From the NCBI GenBank assembly GCA_019748235.1, contig JAIEPU010000305.1, forward strand, positions 1-39,426: a stretch of 39,426 nt of DNA, given 5' to 3'. Source of the DNA: a bacterium (GTDB lineage Bacteria; Planctomycetota; Planctomycetia; Kolteriales; Kolteriaceae). Position 1 is the stretch's first letter. Every line of letters starts with the position of its first letter. The notes beneath the pieces are model-generated. The model did not search any database and was not told the origin of the DNA. It worked only from the letters and a program-made list of their open reading frames with translations. The translations under genes and the position numbers were made by a program. Positions 9,164 to 17,361 of this stretch are shown here, piece after piece.

Positions 9164-9511
9164 TCAGATCGCTTCCGGGCCTCGCTCGCCGGTTCGGATC
9201 CGAATGCAGTCGTCAATGGGTAGGACGAAGATCTTTCCGTCCCCCACTTTCCCGTTCTCCCCCGAACGGCCTGCTTCGATGATCGCGTTCATCGTCTTCT
9301 CGAGAAAGTCGTCGTTGACGGCGATCTGTAATTCGACTTTGCGAAGTAAGTTACCTGTGAATTCGCGACCCCTGTAGATCTCGGTGTAACCCTTTTGACG
9401 GCCGAAGCCCTGAACGTCCATGACGGTCAGCCGGAAGACCTCCACCTGCGCGAGCGCCTCTTTGACAGCTTCGAGCTTGTTTGGCTGAATGATGGCGATG
9501 ATCAATTTCAT
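9164..9511 (-). CDS. glnB: PII signal transduction protein, lacking the modified tyrosine
   Basis: A 115-residue PII protein (usual length 112). GFGRQKGYTEIYRG is the T-loop entry and KVGDGKIFVLP plus RIRTGE are the classic C-terminal signature; Lys58 and the ATP-binding Gly residues are kept. PII trimers read ATP/ADP and 2-oxoglutarate and control nitrogen transporters and enzymes. Aligned to E. coli GlnB, position 51, the tyrosine that GlnD uridylylates, is Phe (codon TTC), and position 49, the cyanobacterial phospho-Ser, is Arg. Three extra residues sit just before the KVGDG motif in the B-loop. The ATG at 9511 gives MKLIIAII, the usual PII N-terminus; an upstream TTG at 9532 would add seven residues. 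No amtB or glnA gene is near. GlnB and GlnK cannot be told apart here. Confidence 0.9.
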   Translation of the reverse strand: MKLIIAIIQPNKLEAVKEALAQVEVFRLTVMDVQGFGRQKGYTEIYRGREFTGNLLRKVELQIAVNDDFLEKTMNAIIEAGRSGENGKVGDGKIFVLPIDDCIRIRTGERGPEAI

Positions 9512-9654
9512 GGGGACCGTTCCATAGTTCAATTCTCACGAGAGGTCGATGGATGCAGGAATATCAGACCACCCGCACCACTGTTTTAACAGAACCGCCC
9601 GCCAAAGGAAATCGATCGGTCTTTCACGCGGTGTTTTGAAGCCCAAAACGTAGA

Positions 9655-9680
9655 AGGCCGCGAGAAAACTCTCGCGACCT
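9655..9680 (-). terminator. Hairpin, probable terminator of the Cys-rich lipoprotein gene
   Basis: A stem of about 10 bp with one mismatch (core cgcgaga paired with tctcgcg, loop aaac) lies 100 bases after the lipoprotein stop codon. Read on the minus strand it is followed by a moderately T-rich stretch. The tail is weak, so confidence is limited. Confidence 0.45.
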
Positions 9681-9782
9681 ATGTCGTTCGCCATGTGAGG
9701 TTCTCGCAGCGAGAAGAGATACCAATGCCGATGAGAACTCGGGCATTTAGACTCTTACGTGCGATAGATCGAGTAATTCGAC

Positions 9783-10013
9783 TTAGCGAGTCTTGACGGT
9801 GCTCTTGACCGGCATGGCGATTGAAGTCGACTTCTTGGTCATGGTCGGCTTCGACGCATAATTGTTGCCGCAAGTCGCACAACCCGACGAGCTGCTCATC
9901 GCGTACGGCTCATTGCAGCCGCCGCAATCATCGCACACGTCACACGTATGGCAGCACCCGGCGCCGACCATTAGACCAGCGGCGAGGCAGAGCATGGAAA
10001 TCAGCCGACGCAT
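9783..10013 (-). CDS. Small cysteine-rich lipoprotein
   Basis: A 76-residue protein. Residues 1-20 form a lipoprotein signal (MRRLISMLCLAAGLMVGAGC) with the lipobox VGAGC, so Cys20 should be lipid-modified. The mature part is densely cysteine-rich: CCHTCDVCDDCGGC, then CATC, followed by a basic Thr/Lys/Ser tail. Closely spaced Cys pairs suggest metal binding or disulfides outside the cytoplasm. An AAGGG-containing ribosome site precedes the ATG. I recognise no named family. It is an isolated gene, 386 bases downstream of the metallophosphatase on the same strand. Confidence 0.7.
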   Translation of the reverse strand: MRRLISMLCLAAGLMVGAGCCHTCDVCDDCGGCNEPYAMSSSSGCATCGNNYASKPTMTKKSTSIAMPVKSTVKTR

Positions 10014-10399
10014 CGTTCTACCCTTACATCGTTCGTTGGATCGTCAAACCATTGATGCCCGCGTGATCGGCCATTGCCGCTCTTGCCGACTTCTGAGAAG
10101 TCCGTCGCGCGAGACAAACCATCCGGGCGAAGTCGCTGACGGACTCGCCTATTCCGCGAGCCAGCACCGCGTGAAACGTCCCACACGAGGTCGTTTCGAT
10201 CTCCGCACGTGTTTCCAGATCGGCACCATCGAACCAGCTTCCCGCGAGGAAACACCGATTCGAAATGTCCCTCAAAAAAGTCCCTCTCCTAGGACTGATA
10301 GGATCGGAAGATTCAGAGCAAACTCTGGTAACTGGGTAAACTCGTCCGAAAAAATGGGGGGGGTAATTCGATGATTTCTTCGATCGATCCAAGATTGGC
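10014..10399. other. 386-base intergenic gap upstream of the lipoprotein gene
   Basis: No convincing gene was found on either strand. It contains a perfect odd dyad (10088-10102, arms gacttct and agaagtc around one base), 75 bases upstream of the lipoprotein start, which could be a regulator site, and a run of eight G at about 10356-10363. The frames crossing it have no ribosome sites or recognisable content. Confidence 0.4.
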
Positions 10400-11260
10400 T
10401 TAAGTGGCCGGTAACTCTCGAATCCCCGCGATGAATTCATCGGTCGTCACGGGTCTATTGGCGGGAAGTAGCATGCACGCGGCTGGAGTGGCGACGCAAT
10501 CAATGATCATCTGCCTCGAATTCGGCATGGCATATCCTTTCTCTTGCGGAATATGCCCGGTCACCAAGTAATCGGCCTCGACGTGCCGACAGAATTCTGC
10601 CGCTGTTTCGTCGCGCGTGTCACGTCCCCAAACCAATTGATATACGGGCGAATTCTTCCCGAGATCATCGTCTCCGACGCCGAAGCGTTCGAAGACGCCA
10701 TAGTCGAAAGCCGGTAAATGCCTCGACTCCGGAATGCTGTGCGACATGAATACTCGATTTTGCGTTCGCACCGCGAGCGGCATCGACGAAAATAATAGAT
10801 CGTATGCTTCCGTGAACTCTTCAACACGCTCTCCGTAAGCTGCTTCAATCCCAACCTCGAAGAGATCGTTCAGATAGACATCATCCTTCGCGACCTTTCG
10901 CCCTGTCCACTGAGACAGCTCATGATTGCCGAGAAGCAAATGCACGCGCTGTGGATAGCGAGTCTTCAACAAAGAGACCGCGTCAAGTAATCGGTGGGAA
11001 GTGCATCCACCGTTGGGATATCGCGCCGTCCCATGAACGAACTCTTGCAGAATCAAATGACGATGCGGATGGTTATCGAGATCCGCGATCGCCAGGATCG
11101 ATCGGAGGTTGGTGAGATTACCATGCAAGTCACCGGCGACGACAAAATCTGCCGTCTCTTTGGGGAGATGAATCACCATCCCGCGCCGACCGGTCGTCGC
11201 GCGGAGAAGCATGGCGGCCTCACGAATTGTCTTTAGCATCCGATCGGCATCAACGGCCAT
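10400..11260 (-). CDS. Calcineurin-like metallophosphoesterase (PPP-type protein phosphatase fold)
   Basis: A 286-residue protein with GDLHGN (43-48) and LLLGNHE (108-114), two of the metal-binding blocks of PPP-type phosphatases, plus downstream histidine motifs MSHS and TGHIP that fit the remaining metal ligands. The middle block, normally GDxVDRG, is replaced by LQEFVHG (71-77), so one bridging ligand is changed from Asp to Glu at most. Substrate is unknown; PPP enzymes act on phosphoproteins or small phosphoesters. The start is backed by GAGGGGA just upstream. It is transcribed away from the PPC-domain gene, across a 270-base gap with an operator-like dyad. Confidence 0.8.
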   Translation of the reverse strand: MAVDADRMLKTIREAAMLLRATTGRRGMVIHLPKETADFVVAGDLHGNLTNLRSILAIADLDNHPHRHLILQEFVHGTARYPNGGCTSHRLLDAVSLLKTRYPQRVHLLLGNHELSQWTGRKVAKDDVYLNDLFEVGIEAAYGERVEEFTEAYDLLFSSMPLAVRTQNRVFMSHSIPESRHLPAFDYGVFERFGVGDDDLGKNSPVYQLVWGRDTRDETAAEFCRHVEADYLVTGHIPQEKGYAMPNSRQMIIDCVATPAACMLLPANRPVTTDEFIAGIRELPAT

Positions 11261-11296
11261 CGAATCCCCTCATTCAAATCTCCCGATCTGAGAAGA

Positions 11297-11314
11297 CTGA
11301 CATGTTAATGTCAG
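11297..11314. promoter_or_regulatory. Perfect dyad, candidate operator between divergent genes
   Basis: CTGACAT and ATGTCAG are perfect inverted 7-mers around GTTA. The site lies 37 bases upstream of the metallophosphatase start and about 217 bases upstream of the divergent PPC-domain gene. Its placement fits repressor binding at the phosphatase promoter. No regulator gene is adjacent. Confidence 0.35.
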
Positions 11315-11530
11315 ACGTGCGCAGATTATGACGGTCCGGAAGAATCGTCTCCGTTATCACGTCTCGTGATGAGAACAGATCCCTCGCCTCGTAAAGTATG
11401 GTTGCGAAGGACCGTGCCTACCCGCTAGGCTGAAAATGAAATTCCAGTCTCACGAACTGGTCTGCCATGCGTGAAACGATCCACACGGGTTGCCGATTCG
11501 AACCGATGTTGATGAATTGAGAATTCCCGA

Positions 11531-13798
11531 ATGCTTTTCATTCGATCATACTTTTTACTGACCGTCGTTCTGAGCATCATCATTGTCTTACCCGCACGAT
11601 CACAGAATGTTACCCATCTCATCCCGGTTGCCTTCAATCCGGGCGTGAAGACTCGCGTTCGGCTTTACGGCCAGGGACTTGCCGCAGTCCGAAACCTTTG
11701 GACCAGTTTCGATGCCCAGGTTCAATGGGTGTCCGATGCCCCCGCGACCGACAACGAAATCTCGTTCGATATCACTCCCGACGCAAAGACAGCGGTCGGC
11801 ATGTACGGTCTTCGAGGAATCGGTCCGGAAGGTATCAGCGACGTTCGGCTCGTCGTCATTGACGACCTACCGGTGGCGCTTGAGGGAGGTCAGAACAAGA
11901 CTCCCGCGACCCCTCAGGAATTAACTATCCCGGGCGCAGTGGATGGGTTCATTCTCCCGGAGCAAACTCTCTTTTACGCGATCAATGTCACCGCCAACCA
12001 ATCATTGTCATTCGAAGTCGTCGGCTACCGCCTTGGGACCGGGTTCGATCCGCTGCTTCGCATTAGCGGCCCTGACGGAAAGGAATTGATCAGTCACGAT
12101 AATGATGAAGGTCTGGGATATGACTCGCGATTCACCGTTTCTTTTCCCGCCGCGGGTCGCTACATCGTCGAGCTTCGCGATACCCGCTTTCAAGGGGGTG
12201 TGTGGCCGTATCACCTTCGCATCGGCGACTTCCCCATCACGCGCGCCACTTATCCTGCGGGAGGTCAACGTGGCCAGCAGCTCACGGTTGCGTTTCCGGG
12301 GCATAAAGCGTCGGACGTTCCCCCGGCAACAGTGAAACTCGATGGGAAGGATCCGTCCCCCTTTTCCCAGTGTGCGGTGCAAGGAGGAAGTGGCTCCACG
12401 TGGCTCACCCTCGAGATGCAAGATGGCGAATCGCAGCTCGAACTCGAGCCAAACGATGCGGTCGCCACCGCGAATCCCATTAAGCTCGGGCGTACGCTCG
12501 ACGGTCGGCTGGAGCGCGCGGGGGACGTGGACGCGTATTCCTTTCAAGCGAGAAAGGGGGCAGCGATCTATTTCCGTGGTCTGACCAAACGAATCGCATC
12601 TCCGGCAGACTTGTATCTTCGCGTCGTGGACATAGCCGGGAATCAACTTCAAGCGAGTGATGACGAGGGAACCAACGACGGCGAGTTGACCTTCACTTCC
12701 CCGGCCGAGGGCACTTTTGTTCTTATCGTCGAAGATCTGAATCATCGGGGAGGTGTCGAGTTCGTGTATCGGATCGACACCGAATCGCCGCGCACCGATT
12801 TCGTCCTTCGTCCCGCGAAAGACCAGATCGTCGTTCCACGCGGAGGGCACATTCCTCTCGCCGTGGCGATCGATCGTTTGGGAATGGGCGATGCCGTCAC
12901 ATTGACCACGGCTGCAACGATGGCGGGAATCGTTTCTCGCCCTGCAGAAATCGGAGCTGGCGCGCCGGTCTCTTACATGACGCTGGAAGTTGCGCCGGAT
13001 GCCCCGATGGGGGTGACTAGTCTTCAGGTCCTCGGTGAATCAACGACGGGAGCGAAAACAAGAAGGATCGGGCTCTTATCTCCGCTTCTCCGTCCAAAGC
13101 TCGACAATGTCCTTCTCATACCACCAAGTGTGGATACCAAGGTAGCCGTTTCGGTCGTGGACCGTTCTTTTTTCTCCCTCAAGGCGACACTTCAATCCCC
13201 GGCAGCCGCCCGTTTCACGAATACACCACTGGTCATCGAGGCGACTCGCGAAAAGTTCGCGGATGAACCGATTGAGCTAGCCGTCGAGAACGCTCCGCAG
13301 AATATCGTCATCAATCCACAGCCAATTCCGAAGGGGGCGCGCTCGGTCACTCTGAACGTCGAGTCTAAGCCAGGCTCGCCCATCGGACGTTTTCCGATTG
13401 TCATCAGCGGTCGATCAACGTTCGCGGGACGCGGCGTCCGTTCCTACGCGGAAGTCCTCTATCTTGATGTTCGAGCCGCTGCCGCATTGACGGTCGCCCC
13501 AACAGAGGTCACAATCAAACCTGGTGAAACGATTAAGGTTACGGTCAAAGGAGAAAGGCTCCCCGCGTTCAAAGGAGCTCTCCCCGTAAGTTTGATCAAT
13601 CTTCCCACCGGCGTTTCGGCCACCAGCGGCACGATCGCCGAGGGACAAGCGGAAGTCGTTCTCGATTTGACGGCAGCAGCCGACGCTCCCCTCACTGCGG
13701 TCGACAACGTGATCGCGCGATCGGCTTTCGACATTAACGGACAGAAGGAAACGTCAGATTCAGCACCGCTTCGGCTCAAAATCGTCGCGGCGAAGTAG
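11531..13798 (+). CDS. Secreted protein with PPC (bacterial pre-peptidase) domains
   Basis: A 755-residue exported protein. The N-terminus is a clear signal peptide (hydrophobic core FLLTVVLSIIIVLP, cleavage near ARSQ). Two PPC-type beta-sandwich domains are readable: about 143-230 (DPLLRISGPDGKEL with HDNDEG, then GRYIVELRD) and about 320-408 (DVDAYSFQARKG, DLYLRV, DDEGTNDGE, GTFVLIVED). The C-terminal 300 residues are beta-rich with no recognised catalytic motif. PPC domains usually mediate secretion or binding outside the cell. The next gene starts within 33 bases, so the pair should be one operon; a PPC protein beside a DUF1549/DUF1553 protein is a recurrent planctomycete arrangement of unknown function. 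Confidence 0.85.
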   Translation: MLFIRSYFLLTVVLSIIIVLPARSQNVTHLIPVAFNPGVKTRVRLYGQGLAAVRNLWTSFDAQVQWVSDAPATDNEISFDITPDAKTAVGMYGLRGIGPEGISDVRLVVIDDLPVALEGGQNKTPATPQELTIPGAVDGFILPEQTLFYAINVTANQSLSFEVVGYRLGTGFDPLLRISGPDGKELISHDNDEGLGYDSRFTVSFPAAGRYIVELRDTRFQGGVWPYHLRIGDFPITRATYPAGGQRGQQLTVAFPGHKASDVPPATVKLDGKDPSPFSQCAVQGGSGSTWLTLEMQDGESQLELEPNDAVATANPIKLGRTLDGRLERAGDVDAYSFQARKGAAIYFRGLTKRIASPADLYLRVVDIAGNQLQASDDEGTNDGELTFTSPAEGTFVLIVEDLNHRGGVEFVYRIDTESPRTDFVLRPAKDQIVVPRGGHIPLAVAIDRLGMGDAVTLTTAATMAGIVSRPAEIGAGAPVSYMTLEVAPDAPMGVTSLQVLGESTTGAKTRRIGLLSPLLRPKLDNVLLIPPSVDTKVAVSVVDRSFFSLKATLQSPAAARFTNTPLVIEATREKFADEPIELAVENAPQNIVINPQPIPKGARSVTLNVESKPGSPIGRFPIVISGRSTFAGRGVRSYAEVLYLDVRAAAALTVAPTEVTIKPGETIKVTVKGERLPAFKGALPVSLINLPTGVSATSGTIAEGQAEVVLDLTAAADAPLTAVDNVIARSAFDINGQKETSDSAPLRLKIVAAK

Positions 13799-13831
13799 AG
13801 CCGAATGAACTGGCAAACAGGAAGTTGGCGA

Positions 13832-16288
13832 ATGCGAAGCTATCTGGTTCTCGGGGCGATGAGTCTACTAATCTCAGGCCATTTATCTGTCACGCGAGCC
13901 GCGGAAGAAAGTGACCCGGTCGGCGAACCGAAGCAGATCAATATCGATTTCAATTCGATCACACTCTCTGGGGCACGCGCCACTCAGCAATTACTCGTCA
14001 CTGGAAATTATGCTGACAGCTCTGTTCGAGACCTGACCCGCGCGGCCTCTTATCAATCGAAGGATACGAATGTCGCGACGGTCGATGAAAAGGGTGTCGT
14101 TCATCCCAAGGGGAACGGCAGCACCGAAATCACGGCTAAAGTAGGCGAAATGGAGGCGAAGACCGGCGTCAACGTCTCTAACTTGGAAAAGCCGAGCCCA
14201 GTCCATTTCCATCATGAAGTCGTACCTGCCATGACCCGCGCGGGCTGCAACTCGGGAGCTTGTCACGGCACGCCGTCTGGAAAGAACGGCTTTCGACTCA
14301 GCCTGCAGGGATACCTTCCCGATCAGGATATCAATGTCCTCACGCGAGAAATGTTCGGCCGCCGCCTCAATCAAAACGACCCAGAAAACAGCCTGCTTCT
14401 TCTGAAAGGAACAGCTCGCATCCCGCACGAGGGAGGGAGACGATTCGGACCGGATCAGGAAGCGTACCAGGTGGTGAAGGAGTGGATTGCCGAGGGAACC
14501 AATCCCCCCGCCGGTGACGGCGTGCAGTTCGTCAAGCTCGAGGTCTTTCCAAAGGTCCGACTCCTTCGAGGCGACTCCACGAGGCAGCAGATCGTCGCAC
14601 AAGCTGTCTACTCCGACGGATCGAGACGTGATGTCACTCCTCTGGTCGCCTTTAGCACGAGCGATCCCAGTACCGCGGAAGTTTCCAAAAATGGTCTTGT
14701 GACTTTTAAGGATAAGGGAAGCGTGGCGGTGCTCTGCAGGTACTTGCACGCGGTCGAGAATTCACGCCTATCACATTTGCGCGAAACGCCCGGATTCGTT
14801 TGGAGCAATCCTCCGAAGAACAACTATGTCGATGATCATGTCTTCGCGAAGCTTGCCGAATTGCAGATTCTACCCTCTGACCTCTGCTCGGATGCTGAGT
14901 TCGTTCGGCGCGTGCACCTTGACGTGGCGGGCATTCTTCCGACTCCAGAACGAGTTCAAGCGTTTTTAGCTGATCAAGACCCGAACAAGCGGGCCAAACT
15001 CGTTGATAAGATCGTGGAACGCCCCGAATATGCCGAGTTCTGGGGGATGAAATGGGCGGATATCCTTCGGAGCACGCGAAAGCAGATTACGTATCGAGGT
15101 TCGCACAATTTCCGCCGCTACCTCGTCGACGTCTTCGCGAAGAATCGTCCGATCAACGAATTCGTTACGGAATTGATCACGTCCACGGGGGATACGATGA
15201 TGTCTCCCGCTGCGAACTATTATCGCGTCGCCCGAGATCCCCAGGAATGCGCGGAATCCACCGCGCAGCTCTTCATGGGAGTCCGGATGCAGTGCGCCAA
15301 ATGCCACAATCATCCTTTCGAGCGCTGGACTCAAGATGACTATTACGGCCTCGCCGCTTGTTTTGCTCGCGTCGGACACAAAAAGCCGACGCCTGAATCC
15401 GAGGCGGAAGTCATTTTTGTGGCGCGTGGCGGCGAAGTGAATCATCTTCGGACTGGGAAAGTCATGCCCCCTAAGGGACCGGGAAGCGGTCCGTTTACCG
15501 GTGACCCGAATGCGGATCGAAGGGAACTTCTCGCGAAGTGGCTCGTCTCTCCCGAGAATCCCTTCTTCGCCAAATCGATCGTCAATCGAGTCTGGTATCA
15601 CATGAACGGCAAGGGAATTGTCGAGCCGGTCGATGATTTTCGCGACTCGAATCCTCCCCGAAACGAGGCTCTTCTCGATGCTCTGGCCAAGGATTTCGTT
15701 GAGCATGGCTATGACTTCAAGCGGATCGTCCGTGCCATCGCTAATTCCCGCACGTATCAACTGAGCGCCCGAACGAACCCGACGAACGCAACCGATGAGA
15801 AGTATTTCTCGCACGCATCCACGAGACTTCTCTCTGCCGAAGTTCTCCTTGATGCAATCTCGTCGTCGACCGGAGTTCCAGAAAAGTTCGCGGGACTGCC
15901 CGCCGGCACTCGGGCCGTTCAACTTCCCGACCCAGAGGTCAATCACGAATTCTTACAGGCATTTGGTCAGCCAAGCCGCGAGCTGGTTTGCGAATGTGCC
16001 CGCGAGTCGGAAACCACACTGACGCAGGCACTGAACTTGATTAACGGTGATGTGGTTCACGCCAAGCTGAGCAATCCACAAAGCCGCGTGAAACAGCTCT
16101 TGGCGAATAACACCCCAGACCCGGCGATCATCGAAGCACTCTACATGGCCACTCTCAGCCGCTCCGCCACTCCCGCGGAACAGGAAGCCTCGTCTGCTCA
16201 CATTGCAAAGATTGGTGATCGAGCGAGAGCCCTCGAAGACATTCATTGGGCTCTGCTCAACTGCAAGGAGTTCCTCTTCCGGCATTAA
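13832..16288 (+). CDS. DUF1549/DUF1553 cytochrome-like protein with Ig-like (BIG2) domains
   Basis: An 818-residue exported protein. After the signal peptide (cleavage near TRAAEE) come a BIG2-type Ig-like domain (about 35-115), a cytochrome-like segment with C139-x4-C144-H145 (CNSGACH), a second Ig-like stretch (about 235-300), then DUF1549 (about 325-525) with the canonical heme motif C488-A-K-C491-H492 followed by NHPFERW, and DUF1553 to the end (NPFFAKSIVNRVWYH, SRTYQLS). Such proteins are abundant in planctomycetes; their reaction is unknown but heme binding outside the cytoplasm is expected. I chose the ATG at 13832 because AGGAAG lies seven bases before it; an in-frame ATG at 13805 would add nine residues. 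Confidence 0.87.
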   Translation: MRSYLVLGAMSLLISGHLSVTRAAEESDPVGEPKQINIDFNSITLSGARATQQLLVTGNYADSSVRDLTRAASYQSKDTNVATVDEKGVVHPKGNGSTEITAKVGEMEAKTGVNVSNLEKPSPVHFHHEVVPAMTRAGCNSGACHGTPSGKNGFRLSLQGYLPDQDINVLTREMFGRRLNQNDPENSLLLLKGTARIPHEGGRRFGPDQEAYQVVKEWIAEGTNPPAGDGVQFVKLEVFPKVRLLRGDSTRQQIVAQAVYSDGSRRDVTPLVAFSTSDPSTAEVSKNGLVTFKDKGSVAVLCRYLHAVENSRLSHLRETPGFVWSNPPKNNYVDDHVFAKLAELQILPSDLCSDAEFVRRVHLDVAGILPTPERVQAFLADQDPNKRAKLVDKIVERPEYAEFWGMKWADILRSTRKQITYRGSHNFRRYLVDVFAKNRPINEFVTELITSTGDTMMSPAANYYRVARDPQECAESTAQLFMGVRMQCAKCHNHPFERWTQDDYYGLAACFARVGHKKPTPESEAEVIFVARGGEVNHLRTGKVMPPKGPGSGPFTGDPNADRRELLAKWLVSPENPFFAKSIVNRVWYHMNGKGIVEPVDDFRDSNPPRNEALLDALAKDFVEHGYDFKRIVRAIANSRTYQLSARTNPTNATDEKYFSHASTRLLSAEVLLDAISSSTGVPEKFAGLPAGTRAVQLPDPEVNHEFLQAFGQPSRELVCECARESETTLTQALNLINGDVVHAKLSNPQSRVKQLLANNTPDPAIIEALYMATLSRSATPAEQEASSAHIAKIGDRARALEDIHWALLNCKEFLFRH

Positions 16289-16385
16289 GGAACCGTCTGG
16301 CATTTAGAAAAGACTGTTGATCCGTTGGTGCCCGATCGCAGTCGCCGGGTAGCATCCCTCACGCTCGGGCGAACGTACTCCCCTG

Positions 16386-16441
16386 AATGCGGGTGCCATG
16401 CTTCACGTCCAAAATGCGGGTGCCATGCTTGCGTGAGCATG
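16386..16441 (+). repeat. Tandem copies of a REP-like repeat
   Basis: The 18-mer aatgcgggtgccatgctt occurs at 16386-16403 and again at 16413-16430, nine bases apart. The second copy runs on into gcgtgagcatg, forming a small palindrome catgct...agcatg. A third, inverted copy lies at 16614-16641. These features fit dispersed extragenic palindromes. Confidence 0.8.
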
Positions 16442-16613
16442 GACTCTTCTGAAAGACTGGCCGCCGAGGATCTTTTGGTTATTTCTACGACGGCATGGGT
16501 ATGTATGTGGCATATTGACATTCCAAAGCGTCTGTAGCGTCAAAAGCACGATAGATTCCTGTAAAACCGCTAAAGAGAATGTCGATCCGCTGGTGAAGCT
16601 CCTTAGGAAAGCA

Positions 16614-16641
16614 CATGCTCACGCAAGCGTGAAGCATGGCA
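16614..16641 (-). repeat. Inverted copy of the REP-like repeat
   Basis: On the minus strand this reads tgccatgctt, then cacgcttgcgtgagcatg, sharing the core of the copies at 16386-16441. It folds into a near-perfect hairpin: CATGCTCACGC pairs with GCGTG-A-AGCATG with one bulged A. It lies between the convergent genes ending at 16288 and 16677 and might also act as a transcription-ending structure. Confidence 0.75.
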
Positions 16642-16676
16642 CGCGGCACTGCACAACGTGACCGAGAACCACGCGA

Positions 16677-17237
16677 CTACTTGCCCTCTTTCTTGTCTGC
16701 TCCATCCTTCTTCTCAGAGGCCTTCTCCTCTTTCTTCGCGTCCTCGGGCTTTGGCTTCTCGAGCTTGCCGAACATATGGCCTCCGACCTTGTCATGGCTC
16801 CAAGTCCCCGCGTAGCGATCGCCGTCAAAGAGGACGCGGGCATTGAAAACACCCTTCCCCACCAGCGGAATCTCCATGTTCGTCACCGTGATCACCGGTG
16901 TCGTCCCCGCCCATTCGACGGGTACTTTTACCGCGACAGGATAGGTGCCAAGGTCATATTCGACCTTCGCCACGAAGAGCCAGTTGTTCCCTTCTTTCTT
17001 CTCGACCTTCGTAATCGTGTACTTGTCGGGACGAGGTCCGATATCGATCGGCTGATCGAGAATCGTGAATTTGCCGACCATCACGATGCCCGTCATCTTT
17101 TCGATGAACTCCTTTTCGAGCGTCGCTTGATCCGGCGTCGCCGGGATCGACGTTGGCTCTTCAGCGATCGCAGCCGCTGATAGTCCGCTGAAAATGACAA
17201 AGCCGCCAATCCAAAGCACGCGACGAAACATTTTCAT
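16677..17237 (-). CDS. Secreted hypothetical protein with lysine-rich tail
   Basis: A 186-residue protein. The signal peptide (MKMFRRVLWIGGFVIF, cleavage near AIAEEP) sends it out of the cytoplasm. The core of about 130 residues looks beta-rich, with segments such as YTITKVEKKEGNNWLFVAKV and a GDRYAGTWSH motif near the end. The last 30 residues are almost all Lys, Glu, Asp and Ala. The start at 17237 has AGGAG five bases upstream; the frame extends 21 codons further but without such a site. No family is recognised. Confidence 0.75.
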   Translation of the reverse strand: MKMFRRVLWIGGFVIFSGLSAAAIAEEPTSIPATPDQATLEKEFIEKMTGIVMVGKFTILDQPIDIGPRPDKYTITKVEKKEGNNWLFVAKVEYDLGTYPVAVKVPVEWAGTTPVITVTNMEIPLVGKGVFNARVLFDGDRYAGTWSHDKVGGHMFGKLEKPKPEDAKKEEKASEKKDGADKKEGK

Positions 17238-17361
17238 CCACTCCTGCTTTTGAAAGCTTCCCGTATGCAACGATTCCCGCTCAACGGCCCCCTTCATCAC
17301 GCTGACTTCTGAACGATGAGCGGACCCATCTTACTTGCCCTCGGAAATAGAGCATGCCTGT

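Larger units (their letters stand above)
16289..16676. other. 388-base intergenic region with repeat cluster
   Basis: This is the gap between the DUF1549/DUF1553 gene and the convergent secreted hypothetical gene. It holds three copies of a REP-like palindrome (16386-16641, listed separately). A weakly similar pair of segments (16316-16330 and 16580-16594, gttgatccgttggtg against gtcgatccgctggtg) hints that the region grew by duplication. No gene is visible. Confidence 0.6.

Noticed and set aside
9862..10374. Long plus-strand open frame across the lipoprotein gene and gap
   Set aside because: It is antisense to the well-supported lipoprotein gene, has no ribosome site and an unnatural residue mix.
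11480..11515. Second tRNA-like string around ttcgaa
   Set aside because: The flanking bases do not form a T-stem, and no other cloverleaf arms are present.
16316..16594. Possible long duplication (gttgatccgttggtg and gtcgatccgctggtg)
   Set aside because: The similarity covers only about 15 bases with two differences and does not extend, so it is mentioned only as a hint within the repeat region.
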